A stretch of 64,000 nt of DNA, taken from positions 15,104 through 79,103 of the forward strand of contig JAEWCW010000212.1 of assembly GCA_023390415.1 (NCBI GenBank), read 5' to 3'. Shown here one piece after another: positions 40,293 to 48,321 of the stretch. How positions within the stretch are numbered: position 1 is the stretch's first letter; each line of letters begins with the position of its first letter. The notes under the pieces are model-generated. The model made no database searches. It saw only the letters and a program-made list of their open reading frames with translations, and was not told the origin of the DNA. The position numbers were made by a program, and so were the translations under genes. Origin of the DNA: Pseudomonadota bacterium (GTDB lineage: Bacteria > Pseudomonadota > Alphaproteobacteria > Sphingomonadales > Sphingomonadaceae).

Positions 40293-42239
40293 GTGCTCGA
40301 GCGTCCGCCTCTAACTAGTCCTGAGGAGGACGCGCCGCCGCCGCAGATGGCGGAGCGGACCGCGGCCTTCGACTGGGCAGCCTCCCCGCTCGGCCCGCGC
40401 GACTCCTGGCCGCCGGCGCTGCGCTTTGCCGCCGACCTGTGCCTGCGCGCAAGCGTCCCGACCGCCGTCTATTGGGGGCCGGAGCTCATCCTCCTCTATA
40501 ACGACGCCTGGGCGCGGGTGCTTCGCGAGCGCCACCCGGACGCGCTCGGGCGGCCGGCCGCCGAGGTCTGGGACGACATCTGGGACCTGTTGAAGCCGCG
40601 CTTCGACGAGGTCCGCGAGACCGGCCAGGGCATCTCCGTCTTCGAGCAGATGCTGCCGGTCCGCCGCGGCGATGCGGTCGAGGAGACCTATTGGAATTAC
40701 AGCCTGACCCCGCTCCCCGGCGAGGACGGGCGCATCGAGGGCATTCTCAACCAGGGGATCGAGATCAGCAAGGCGCTGCTCGCCGAGAAGCGCCTTTCCT
40801 TCCAGGTCGCGGTCGCGGACCGGCTTCGCGGTCTCTCCGACCCCGAGGCGGTGAAACAGGCGGCCGCCGAACTGCTCGGCCGCCATCTCGCTGCAGCGCG
40901 TGTCGGCTATGCGGAGATCGACGAGACGGCGGGCGTGCTGGCGGTCACGACGGATTGGACCAGCGCGCGCGGCGCCGAATCCCTCGCCGGCCGCCAGGTC
41001 GCGCTCGAGCGGATCCCGGGCGAGGCCCTGGCCTTCCTCCGCACCGGCCAGCTGATCGCGATTCCCGACATTCAGGCCGCGCTCCCGACCGCGCTCGCAC
41101 CGAATTGGGCGCAGGCCGGGATCCGATCGGTGATCGCGATCCCGCTGGTGCGCAACGGCGCGCTCAAGGCCCTGCTCTACGTGACCGAGCCGGAGCCGCG
41201 CTTCTGGCGCCGCTCCGACGCCGCGATGGCGCGCGACATCGCCGAGCGGAGCTGGGCGGCCGTGGAGCGCTCCCAGGCGGAGCAGAGCCTCCGCGAAAGC
41301 GAGGATCATTATCGCCATACGGTGGAGCTCTACCCCCAGGTCACCTGGACCGCGCGGCCCGACGGGCTGATCGACCGAATTGCGCCGCGCTGGAAGGAAT
41401 GGACCGGGACGGAGGGCCTCGGCGTGGACTGGCCCGAGGCCATCCATGCCGAGGACGCGCCGCGCTGCATCCAGGCCTGGGCGGCTGCGACGAGAAGCGG
41501 CGATCCCTACGACGTCGAGCATCGGATCCGCCTTCGCGACGGAAGCTATCGCTGGGCGCGGTCGCGCGCCTTCCCGCGGCGCGGCGCCGACGGAGCGATC
41601 CTCCTCTGGTACGGATCGACCGAGGATATTCATGAGAAGAAGCTCGCGGAGGAGCGGCAGCGGCTGCTCATCAACGAGCTCAACCATCGCGTGAAGAACA
41701 TGCTGGCGACCGTCCAGGCGATCGCCTTCCAGACCCTGAAGGGAGAGGTGCCTCTGGCCGAGGCGCGCAAGCGCTTCGAGGCGCGGCTGATGGCGCTGGC
41801 CCGCGCCCACAATCTCGTCACGGCGCAGCATTGGGAAGGCTCGAGCCTCGACAGAGTGGTTCGCGACGCGACCGAATATCTCGCCGAACAGGGCCGGTTC
41901 GAGATTGCCGGCGAGGACGTCTGGGTCTCGCCGCGCGCCGCCCTCGCGCTCGCCCTCGCCTTCCACGAGCTCAGCACCAACGCCGCAAAGTACGGCGCAC
42001 TGTCCAGGGACGGCGGCCAGGTCTCCATCTCGTGGCGAACCGACGGCGAACGGCTCCTGATCGAGTGGAAGGAGCGCGGCGGACCACCGGTCTCGGAGCC
42101 GTCCAGCCGCGGCTTCGGCTCGCGCCTGATCGAGCGCGGGCTCGGCGCCGATCTCGACGGATCGGCGAGCCTCGGCTTCGAGCCCGACGGCGTCAGGTGC
42201 AGGATCGAGGCGTCCATGAGCGGACTCGCCGCCGACTGA
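40293..42239 (+). CDS. HWE-family sensor histidine kinase with PAS and GAF domains
   Basis: A 648-residue soluble sensor kinase with no membrane helices. Order: a PAS-like domain (about 45-165, VYWGPELILLYNDAWARVL), a GAF domain (about 170-330, IRSVIAIPLVRNGALKALLYV), a second PAS with PAC (about 345-460, RHTVELYPQVTWTA), then the HWE kinase core with INELNHRVKNMLATVQAIA as phosphoacceptor histidine region and a C-terminal ATPase domain. HWE kinases signal through response regulators and often feed light, redox or general-stress pathways. Start GTG 40293 lacks a clear ribosome site; ATG 40347 is an alternative. No response regulator is adjacent. Confidence 0.87.
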   Translation: MLERPPLTSPEEDAPPPQMAERTAAFDWAASPLGPRDSWPPALRFAADLCLRASVPTAVYWGPELILLYNDAWARVLRERHPDALGRPAAEVWDDIWDLLKPRFDEVRETGQGISVFEQMLPVRRGDAVEETYWNYSLTPLPGEDGRIEGILNQGIEISKALLAEKRLSFQVAVADRLRGLSDPEAVKQAAAELLGRHLAAARVGYAEIDETAGVLAVTTDWTSARGAESLAGRQVALERIPGEALAFLRTGQLIAIPDIQAALPTALAPNWAQAGIRSVIAIPLVRNGALKALLYVTEPEPRFWRRSDAAMARDIAERSWAAVERSQAEQSLRESEDHYRHTVELYPQVTWTARPDGLIDRIAPRWKEWTGTEGLGVDWPEAIHAEDAPRCIQAWAAATRSGDPYDVEHRIRLRDGSYRWARSRAFPRRGADGAILLWYGSTEDIHEKKLAEERQRLLINELNHRVKNMLATVQAIAFQTLKGEVPLAEARKRFEARLMALARAHNLVTAQHWEGSSLDRVVRDATEYLAEQGRFEIAGEDVWVSPRAALALALAFHELSTNAAKYGALSRDGGQVSISWRTDGERLLIEWKERGGPPVSEPSSRGFGSRLIERGLGADLDGSASLGFEPDGVRCRIEASMSGLAAD

Positions 42240-42283
42240 GGCGCAGTTGGCGATCAGCGGCAGGTGGGCTATTGTCCGGGTCC

Positions 42284-43549
42284 ATGCGGCTGCTCGACAG
42301 GATGCTCGCCCGGCACGTCCAGAGGGGCGAACTCACGATCATCGACCATGCCGGTCGCGCCCATCGCTACGGCAAGCCTGACTCCGAGCTCAGCCCGGTC
42401 ACCGTCCGCTTAGTCGATCGCACGACTCCGCTGCGCATTGCCCGCGATCCTGCGGTCGGCACTGCAGAAGCCTATATGGACGGTCGGCTGCTGGTCGAGC
42501 AGGGCGAGATCCTCGACCTGGTGCTGCTCATCCGGCGCAACCGCCGTTGGGAGGATCGCAGCGGCCCGGGCAAGTTCCTGCGCAAGAGCAGCAAGCTCGG
42601 CAAGCCGCTCGCGCATCTCAACTGGAGGCGGAGCGCGCGTCGCAACGTCGCCCACCATTACGACATCGGCAACGACTTCTACCGGCTGTGGCTCGAAGAG
42701 GACATGCAATATAGCTGCGGCTATTTCACGGACCTGTCCAACAGCCTGGAGCAGGCCCAGCTCGACAAGAAGGCGCACCTCGCCGCCAAGCTGCACCTGA
42801 AGCCCGGCCAGCGCGTGCTCGACATCGGCTGCGGCTGGGGCGGCCTCGCTTTGTATCTGAACCGGGTCGCGGACGTCGACGTGCTCGGAGTCACCCTCTC
42901 CGAGGAGCAGGTCAAGCTGGCCCGGCAGCGCGCCGAGGAGGCGGGAGTCGCCGACCGGGTGAAGTTCGAGCTGATGGACTATCGCGATGTGGAAGGCACG
43001 TTCGACAGGATCATCTCGGTCGGCATGTTCGAGCATGTCGGCCCGCCTTTCTATCGCGCCTTTTTCCGCAAATGCCGCGAGCTGCTCGCCCCGGACGGAG
43101 TCATGGTCCTCCACACGATGGGCCGGATGGGAAAGCCAGGGACGACCGACCGCTTCATCCAGAAATATATCTGGCCGGGCGGCTATATCCCCGCGCTTTC
43201 GGAAATCGTTTCGGCAAGCGAGCCGGCGCGGCTGATCATGGCCGATTGCGAGGCGCTTCGGCTCCATTATCCGCCGACGGTCCTCCACTGGTACGAACGG
43301 TTCAAGGCGCGCCGCGACGAGGTCGTCGAGCTCTATGACGAGCGCTTCTACAGGCTCTGGCTCTTCTACCTGGCGGCCGGCCTGTCGATGTTCAGCGACG
43401 GCGGGATGACCGTATACCAGCTCCAATATCTGCGCCGCCGCGACGCCGCGCCGATGAAGCGCGACTATATGTTCGAGGCCGAGCGCGCGCTGCACGCGCT
43501 TGACCAGGGCGCGCAGCCCATGCTGAGAGTGGCCCAAAGCGGGGAATAA
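42284..43549 (+). CDS. cfa: Cyclopropane-fatty-acyl-phospholipid synthase (first of tandem pair)
   Basis: A 421-residue class I methyltransferase that adds a methylene from SAM across double bonds of membrane phospholipids. The family core is complete: AHHYDIGNDFYRLWL, MQYSCGYF with the bicarbonate-site cysteine, LDIGCGWGGLALYL for SAM, VGMFEHVGPPFY with the active glutamate, LHTMG with histidine, and HWYERF with tyrosine. ATG 42284 begins directly at the N-terminal domain seen in family members. Four bases separate it from a second homologue downstream. Acts at the inner face of the inner membrane, usually in stationary phase or acid stress. Confidence 0.9.
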   Translation: MRLLDRMLARHVQRGELTIIDHAGRAHRYGKPDSELSPVTVRLVDRTTPLRIARDPAVGTAEAYMDGRLLVEQGEILDLVLLIRRNRRWEDRSGPGKFLRKSSKLGKPLAHLNWRRSARRNVAHHYDIGNDFYRLWLEEDMQYSCGYFTDLSNSLEQAQLDKKAHLAAKLHLKPGQRVLDIGCGWGGLALYLNRVADVDVLGVTLSEEQVKLARQRAEEAGVADRVKFELMDYRDVEGTFDRIISVGMFEHVGPPFYRAFFRKCRELLAPDGVMVLHTMGRMGKPGTTDRFIQKYIWPGGYIPALSEIVSASEPARLIMADCEALRLHYPPTVLHWYERFKARRDEVVELYDERFYRLWLFYLAAGLSMFSDGGMTVYQLQYLRRRDAAPMKRDYMFEAERALHALDQGAQPMLRVAQSGE

Positions 43550-43553
43550 GATC

Positions 43554-44816
43554 ATGTGGCTTCTCGACAAAATGCTTCGCTCGGTCGTCAAGAAGGGCGA
43601 GCTCACCGTCATCGACCATGACGGCAAGGAGTATCGCTACGGCGCGCCCGATCCGAACTGGGGACCCGTCCGGGTCCGAATGAACGACCGCGGCGCCGCC
43701 TTCCACATCGCCAAGGATCCGCGCGTCGGCGCCGGCGAGGCGTTCATGGACGGGCGCATCACGATCGAGCAGGGCGACCTGCGCGAGCTGATCATGCTGA
43801 TCCGCTACAATGCGCCGATCGAGCGCCAGGGGCCGCTCAAGCCCAAGGGCGCGCTGCGCAAGGCGCTCGGCTACGTCGCCGGCCGGCTTGACCAGATCAA
43901 CTGGAAGAGCCGCTCGCGCCACAATGCCGAGCACACCTACAACCTGACCCGGCGCCTGTACGAGCTGTTCCTCGACGAGGACCGCCAGTACACGATGGCC
44001 TATTACCGGGACACGTCGAACAGCCTGGAGAAGGCGCAGCTCGACAAGAAGGCTCACATCGCCTCCAAGCTCTATCTGAAGCCGGGCATGAGGGTGCTGG
44101 ACATCGGCTGCGGGTGGGGCGGCACGGCACTCTACCTCCACCGCCATTACGACGTCGACGTGCTCGGGATCGCCCTCGCGCCGGACCAGATCGAATTCTG
44201 CCGCGAGCGCGCGGCGGAGGCCGGGGTCTCGGACCGGGTGAAGTTCGAGCTGATGGACTATCGCGACGTCAAGGGCCCGTTCGAGCGCATCGTCAACGTC
44301 GGCCTCATCGAGCATTTGGGAACGCCCCATTATCCGGGCTTCTTCCGCCATATGCACGATCTGCTGACCGATGACGGCGTGATGGTCTCCCACTGCTGCG
44401 GCCGGCTCGGCGAGCCGGGCGTCACCGACAAGTGGACCCGCAAGTACATCTTCCCGGGTGGCTATATCCCGGCCCTGTCGGAGCTCGTCACCGAGGCGGA
44501 GAAGCATCACCTCATCACGACGGACGTCGAGGCGATGCGCTACCATTATGCCTACACGCTGCACGAATGGTACAATCGCACGGTCGCGCACCGGGACGAG
44601 ATCGTCGAGCTGTACGACGAGCGCTTCTACCGGATGTGGCTCTTCTACCTGGCCGGCTCGGAATCCGCCTTCCGCTACGGCGGCATGGGTAATTGGCAGG
44701 TCCAGTTCGTCCGCCGCCGCGACGCGATCCCGATGACCCGCGACTATATGTACGAGGAATCGGCGCGGCTCCGCTCGCTGGAGGAGCCGCCGCAATGGCA
44801 TCTCGCCGCCGAGTGA
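43554..44816 (+). CDS. Cyclopropane-fatty-acyl-phospholipid synthase homologue with altered active site (second of pair)
   Basis: A 420-residue paralogue of the preceding gene, with the same domain plan and the SAM motif LDIGCGWGGTALYL. The substrate/bicarbonate part differs: HYDIGNDFY is replaced by HTYNLTRRLYELF, and the cysteine of YSCGYF is methionine in YTMAYY. The glutamate (VGLIEHLG), histidine (SHCCG) and tyrosine (EWYNR) positions are kept. It may methylate a different lipid, or make another product such as a methylated or methylene fatty acid. Co-transcribed with its partner (four-base gap). Confidence 0.85.
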   Translation: MWLLDKMLRSVVKKGELTVIDHDGKEYRYGAPDPNWGPVRVRMNDRGAAFHIAKDPRVGAGEAFMDGRITIEQGDLRELIMLIRYNAPIERQGPLKPKGALRKALGYVAGRLDQINWKSRSRHNAEHTYNLTRRLYELFLDEDRQYTMAYYRDTSNSLEKAQLDKKAHIASKLYLKPGMRVLDIGCGWGGTALYLHRHYDVDVLGIALAPDQIEFCRERAAEAGVSDRVKFELMDYRDVKGPFERIVNVGLIEHLGTPHYPGFFRHMHDLLTDDGVMVSHCCGRLGEPGVTDKWTRKYIFPGGYIPALSELVTEAEKHHLITTDVEAMRYHYAYTLHEWYNRTVAHRDEIVELYDERFYRMWLFYLAGSESAFRYGGMGNWQVQFVRRRDAIPMTRDYMYEESARLRSLEEPPQWHLAAE

Positions 44817-44838
44817 GCGCGCGGACGCCAAGCACCCG

Positions 44839-44853
44839 TTAACCATTTCTTGA
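44839..44853 (+). promoter_or_regulatory. CtrA-like site upstream of the sulfatase-superfamily gene
   Basis: TTAAccatttcTTGA fits the alphaproteobacterial CtrA consensus TTAA-N7-TTAA with one mismatch and contains the often seen TTAACCAT extension. It lies 52 bases before the start at 44891. Confidence 0.4.
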
Positions 44854-44858
44854 TCGCT

Positions 44859-44881
44859 CCGGCGCCAGTGTCCGGCGCCGG
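44859..44881 (+). promoter_or_regulatory. GC hairpin abutting the ribosome binding site of the 44891 gene
   Basis: CCGGCGCC, loop AGTGTCC, GGCGCCGG; the second arm overlaps the first bases of the Shine-Dalgarno GGGGAG (44880-44885). It could partly mask translation start. There is no T run, so it is not a rho-independent terminator on this strand. Confidence 0.45.
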
Positions 44882-44890
44882 GGAGATCAT

Positions 44891-46243
44891 ATGGCGACAA
44901 TTCCTGCACGCCCTGTGGGGGCCGACGTCGATCGCGACGGCCTGCGCGCGGTCGGGGCGTGGTTCCTTTGCTGGATCCTCCTTCCGAATGCCGGCTATTG
45001 GGCGCTCTGGATTGTCGGCGGCCCGCCGCGCGCCTGGCCGGTCCTTGCCGCCGGCTTTGCTGGGATCGTCGCGCACCGCGCGCCGTTCTGGGTCCGGTTC
45101 ACGCTCTTCCTCCTGCTGATGATCCATTCGGCGCTGAGCTTCATTGCGGCCCTCTTCAATCTCAGCATCAGCTCGCTCGCCCATTCGCTGCGCTTCGCCG
45201 CGGAGCTGAGCCCCTCCGCATCGATCGAGTATGTCGTCGCCGGCGCCGTTGTCGTCGCCACCGCGTTCGCCGCCTGGAAGCTGCTGCGCCGCCCGGCCGT
45301 GCTGGCCCGCCCGATCCTGATAATCGCCGCCGCCGCGATCACCATCGTCGCCGCCTCGGTCGACGTCGCCATGGCCGACGGCAATCGCGGCTCCTACCAC
45401 CGCACGCCCGATGCCGGCGCACCGTTCGATTCGGCGGCCAAGGATTCGGGGCTGGAGCGGATCGCCACGGGGCAACGCCACGTGCTGATGATCATGGTCG
45501 AGGCGATGGGCCAGCCGGTCGATCCCCGCCTCCGCACGCGCCTCGCCGAGATCTGGGCCCGGCCCGAAGTCCGCGCCCGTTACGAGGTGACGACCGGCGA
45601 AACGCTCTTCTACGGCTCCACGACCAACGGCGAGATGCGCGAATTGTGCGGCCGCTGGGGCGAATATGACGAGGTGATGGACCGCCGCGACGGCAATTGC
45701 CTGCCCGCCCGCCTCGCCGCCCGCGGCTATCGCAGCCAGGCCTGGCACAGCTTCGTCGGAAGCTTCTTCGACCGGACGACATGGTATCCCAATATCGGCT
45801 TCGAGCAGATGCGCTGGGGACCGGACCTCGTCCAGGACGGGGCGGAAGTCTGCCCCGGCGTGTTCCCCGGCGCCTGCGACCGCGACGTGCCGCGCCAGAT
45901 CGGCCGCGCCCTTCGCGCTGCCGAGAGCCCGCAATTCCTTTACTGGCTGACCGTCAACTCGCACCTTCCCGTGGTCAGCGACGCGCAGCTCGGCACCGAC
46001 GATTGCGCGCGCTTCGACGCAGGCCTCGCCCGCGACCATCCGATGATCTGCCGGCTCTTCGAGCTCTACGACCAGACCGGCGCCGCACTGGCGCGCGAGA
46101 TCACCGCGGAGGACTTCCCGGCAACCGACATCCTGATCGTGGGCGATCACCTTCCGCCCTTCTTCGATCGCCACCACCGCTCCCAATTCGCGCCGGATTC
46201 TGTGCCCTGGGTGCTGCTTCGTCCCAAAAATAACGGCCTTTGA
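44891..46243 (+). CDS. Membrane-anchored alkaline-phosphatase/sulfatase superfamily protein (phosphoglycerol or phosphoethanolamine transferase-like)
   Basis: A 450-residue protein with about four to five N-terminal membrane helices (residues 20-155) and a periplasmic catalytic domain. Features of the superfamily are HVLMIMVEAMGQ (first metal ligand glutamate), YGSTTNGEMRELCG with the nucleophile threonine, LYWLTVNSHLPV, and TDILIVGDHLPPFF with the late Asp-His metal ligands. Such enzymes move phosphoglycerol or phosphoethanolamine onto lipid A, glycans or lipids. It heads a run of envelope glycan genes. GGGGAG sits five bases before ATG 44891. Confidence 0.78.
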   Translation: MATIPARPVGADVDRDGLRAVGAWFLCWILLPNAGYWALWIVGGPPRAWPVLAAGFAGIVAHRAPFWVRFTLFLLLMIHSALSFIAALFNLSISSLAHSLRFAAELSPSASIEYVVAGAVVVATAFAAWKLLRRPAVLARPILIIAAAAITIVAASVDVAMADGNRGSYHRTPDAGAPFDSAAKDSGLERIATGQRHVLMIMVEAMGQPVDPRLRTRLAEIWARPEVRARYEVTTGETLFYGSTTNGEMRELCGRWGEYDEVMDRRDGNCLPARLAARGYRSQAWHSFVGSFFDRTTWYPNIGFEQMRWGPDLVQDGAEVCPGVFPGACDRDVPRQIGRALRAAESPQFLYWLTVNSHLPVVSDAQLGTDDCARFDAGLARDHPMICRLFELYDQTGAALAREITAEDFPATDILIVGDHLPPFFDRHHRSQFAPDSVPWVLLRPKNNGL

Positions 46244-46300
46244 AGTTGACGCGCCGCACCTCTCGGGAGACACGCGCCCTTCCGGGAAGCTGAGGGCAGG

Positions 46301-47875
46301 ATGGTCGTAAGGGCGGTCGAGGGGCAGGAGAGGCAATGGTGGGAGACGCGAGTCTTCGCGCTTCTGCTCGTCCTCGCCAGCGCGGTGCCCCTGCTTTGGC
46401 CCGGAATCCCGCCTTTGCTCGACCTGCCCGGCCATATGGGCCGCTACGAGGTCCAGCTGAACGGCGAGACTTCCGAGGCGCTCAGGAATTTCTACACGTT
46501 CGAATGGCGGCTGATCGGCAATCTCGGGATCGACCTTCTCGTCGTCCCCCTCTCCGCCATCTTCGGGCTCGAGCTGGCGGTGAAGCTGATCGTGCTCACC
46601 ATCCCGCCCCTCACCGCTGCGGGATTCCTGTGGGTCGCGCGCGAGGTCCACGGACGGATCCCGCCGACGGCGCTCTTCGCTCTGCCGTTCGCCTACAATT
46701 ACCCCTTCCTGTTCGGCTTCGTGAACTATGCGCTGTCGATGGCGCTCGCCTTCCTCGCCTTTGCCCTCTGGCTGAGGCTGGCGCGGCTCGGCCATACGCG
46801 CCTGCGCGCAGCCGTGATGGTGCCGATCTCGCTCCTGCTCTGGCTCTGCCACGCCTTCGGCTGGGGAACGCTTGGAGTCCTCGCTTTCTCGGCCGAGCTC
46901 GTCCGCCAGTTCGATCGCGGCCACAATCTCGTCATGGCGGGCCTCCGGGCGGCGATGCACTGCCTGGCGCTCGCGCCGCCGGTCGCGCTCGTCCTCCTGT
47001 GGCGGAGCGACGCCGGCGGCGTGACGGGCGACTGGCTCAATTTCGACGCCAAGCTCGATTGGGTGCGGATGGCGCTCCGCGACCGCTGGGAGATTTTCGA
47101 CCTCGCGTCGCTCGCGCTCTGCGGACTGATCATCTTCTGGGCGATGGTCGGCCGGCGCATTCACTTCTCGCGCAACCTCGCGGCCACGGCGCTGTTCCTC
47201 AGCCTGGTCTTCGTCGCGCTGCCGCGGATCGTGTTCGGATCGGCCTATGCCGACATGCGGCTCGCCCCCTATCTCTTCGCCGTCGCGCTGGTTGCGATCC
47301 GCTTTCCCGAGAATGCGGGCCGCCGCTTGATGCAGGGGATCGCGATCGCCGGCCTCGCCTTCTTCGGGGTCCGCACCGTCGCGGGGACGGTCAGCGCCTA
47401 TCTCTACGACCAGCGCTACGACCGTGAGCTCGCGGCGCTCGACCATGTGCCCCAAGGCGCGCGGATGGTGAGCTTCATCGGCCGCCAGTGCCGCGAGCCA
47501 TGGGCGATGACGCGCCTGCTCCACCTCTCGGCGATCGGGATCGTCCGCCGCCACGCATTCTCGAACGACCAGTGGACCATGGCCGGCGCGCAATTGCTCA
47601 ACGTCCGCTGGCGCGACGGCTGGCCATTCGTCCGCGACGCCTCGCAGGTGGTGACAGAGCGGCCGTGCCGGCGCGAGGTGTGGCGCACGATGGACGAATC
47701 GCTCGCTCAGTTCCCGCGCGACGCCTTCGACTATGTCTGGCTGATCGATCCGCCGCTTTACGACCCCGCCTTCACCGAAGGGCTGCGGCCGATCTGGCGG
47801 AGCGGGACCAGCGTGCTGTTCGAGGTCGAGCGCGACGTCGACCAGACCGTCAGGAAAATACCCAGCGGCGATTGA
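46301..47875 (+). CDS. Polytopic membrane protein, probable GT-C type glycosyltransferase
   Basis: A 524-residue protein with about ten membrane helices and a C-terminal periplasmic domain of about 140 residues. The first outer loop holds LLDLPGHMGRYEVQL; an acidic residue here is what GT-C polyprenyl-phosphate-sugar transferases use. No named family recognised. GAGGG lies seven bases before ATG 46301. It overlaps the convergent GtrA gene by 26 bases. Its presence beside a GtrA flippase and another GT-C-like gene suggests periplasmic glycosylation of lipid or polysaccharide. Confidence 0.65.
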   Translation: MVVRAVEGQERQWWETRVFALLLVLASAVPLLWPGIPPLLDLPGHMGRYEVQLNGETSEALRNFYTFEWRLIGNLGIDLLVVPLSAIFGLELAVKLIVLTIPPLTAAGFLWVAREVHGRIPPTALFALPFAYNYPFLFGFVNYALSMALAFLAFALWLRLARLGHTRLRAAVMVPISLLLWLCHAFGWGTLGVLAFSAELVRQFDRGHNLVMAGLRAAMHCLALAPPVALVLLWRSDAGGVTGDWLNFDAKLDWVRMALRDRWEIFDLASLALCGLIIFWAMVGRRIHFSRNLAATALFLSLVFVALPRIVFGSAYADMRLAPYLFAVALVAIRFPENAGRRLMQGIAIAGLAFFGVRTVAGTVSAYLYDQRYDRELAALDHVPQGARMVSFIGRQCREPWAMTRLLHLSAIGIVRRHAFSNDQWTMAGAQLLNVRWRDGWPFVRDASQVVTERPCRREVWRTMDESLAQFPRDAFDYVWLIDPPLYDPAFTEGLRPIWRSGTSVLFEVERDVDQTVRKIPSGD

Positions 47876-48257
47876 GCGCGAAGGTCAGAAGCGGCGTGAC
47901 GAAGGTGATCGGGATCACCGACCACCAGACCGGCCCGCCGAGATACTTGACCAGGAACCAGACGAAGAACTGGTTGGCGAGGAAGCCCAATGTGTTGACC
48001 GTGAAGAAGCGGGCGGTCCGCATCGCCGGCTTGTCGCGCCCGCCATGGCCGCGGAAGCTGAAGCGGCTGTGAAGCACATAGCCCAAGGCGCTGAACGTGA
48101 CGTAGTTGATCGTCATCGAGAGCATGGGCTCGACATGGAGGATGTCGGCGAGGATCCAGTAGCCGCCCGCGACGAGCAGGGTCAGCAGGCCGCCGGTCAG
48201 GCCGAAGCGGAAGGCTTGTCCGATCAGGCTCCTGTGCCGTTCGATATGCTCCCTCAT
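47850..48257 (-). CDS. GtrA family membrane protein (polyprenyl-phosphate sugar flippase-like)
   Basis: A 135-residue protein with four hydrophobic helices and the GtrA pattern: FRFGLTGGLLTLLVAGGYWIL, INYVTFSALGYVLHSRFSF, FFTVNTLGFLANQFFVWFLV, and a basic end FALNRRWVFS. GtrA proteins are thought to flip undecaprenyl- or dolichyl-phosphate sugars to the periplasmic side, where GT-C enzymes use them. It is encoded between two GT-C-like genes but on the opposite strand, sharing a short divergent region (48258-48321) with the right-hand one. Confidence 0.85.
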   Translation of the reverse strand: MREHIERHRSLIGQAFRFGLTGGLLTLLVAGGYWILADILHVEPMLSMTINYVTFSALGYVLHSRFSFRGHGGRDKPAMRTARFFTVNTLGFLANQFFVWFLVKYLGGPVWWSVIPITFVTPLLTFALNRRWVFS

Positions 48258-48321
48258 GGGTCCCCGCGTTCCCGCCCCTGCTTGCCCTTTGGCCGGGACC
48301 GACTAATGCCCTGAGGAGCGG

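Noticed and set aside
40311..41966. Open frame of 551 codons opposite the HWE kinase
   Set aside because: No recognisable domain, antisense to a kinase with intact PAS, GAF and HWE motifs.
44744..47593. Open frame of 949 codons on the minus strand opposite the sulfatase-like and GT-C genes
   Set aside because: Highly charged low-complexity translation (long Glu/Arg/Asp runs), no signal or domain; plus-strand genes here have clear membrane helices and ribosome sites.
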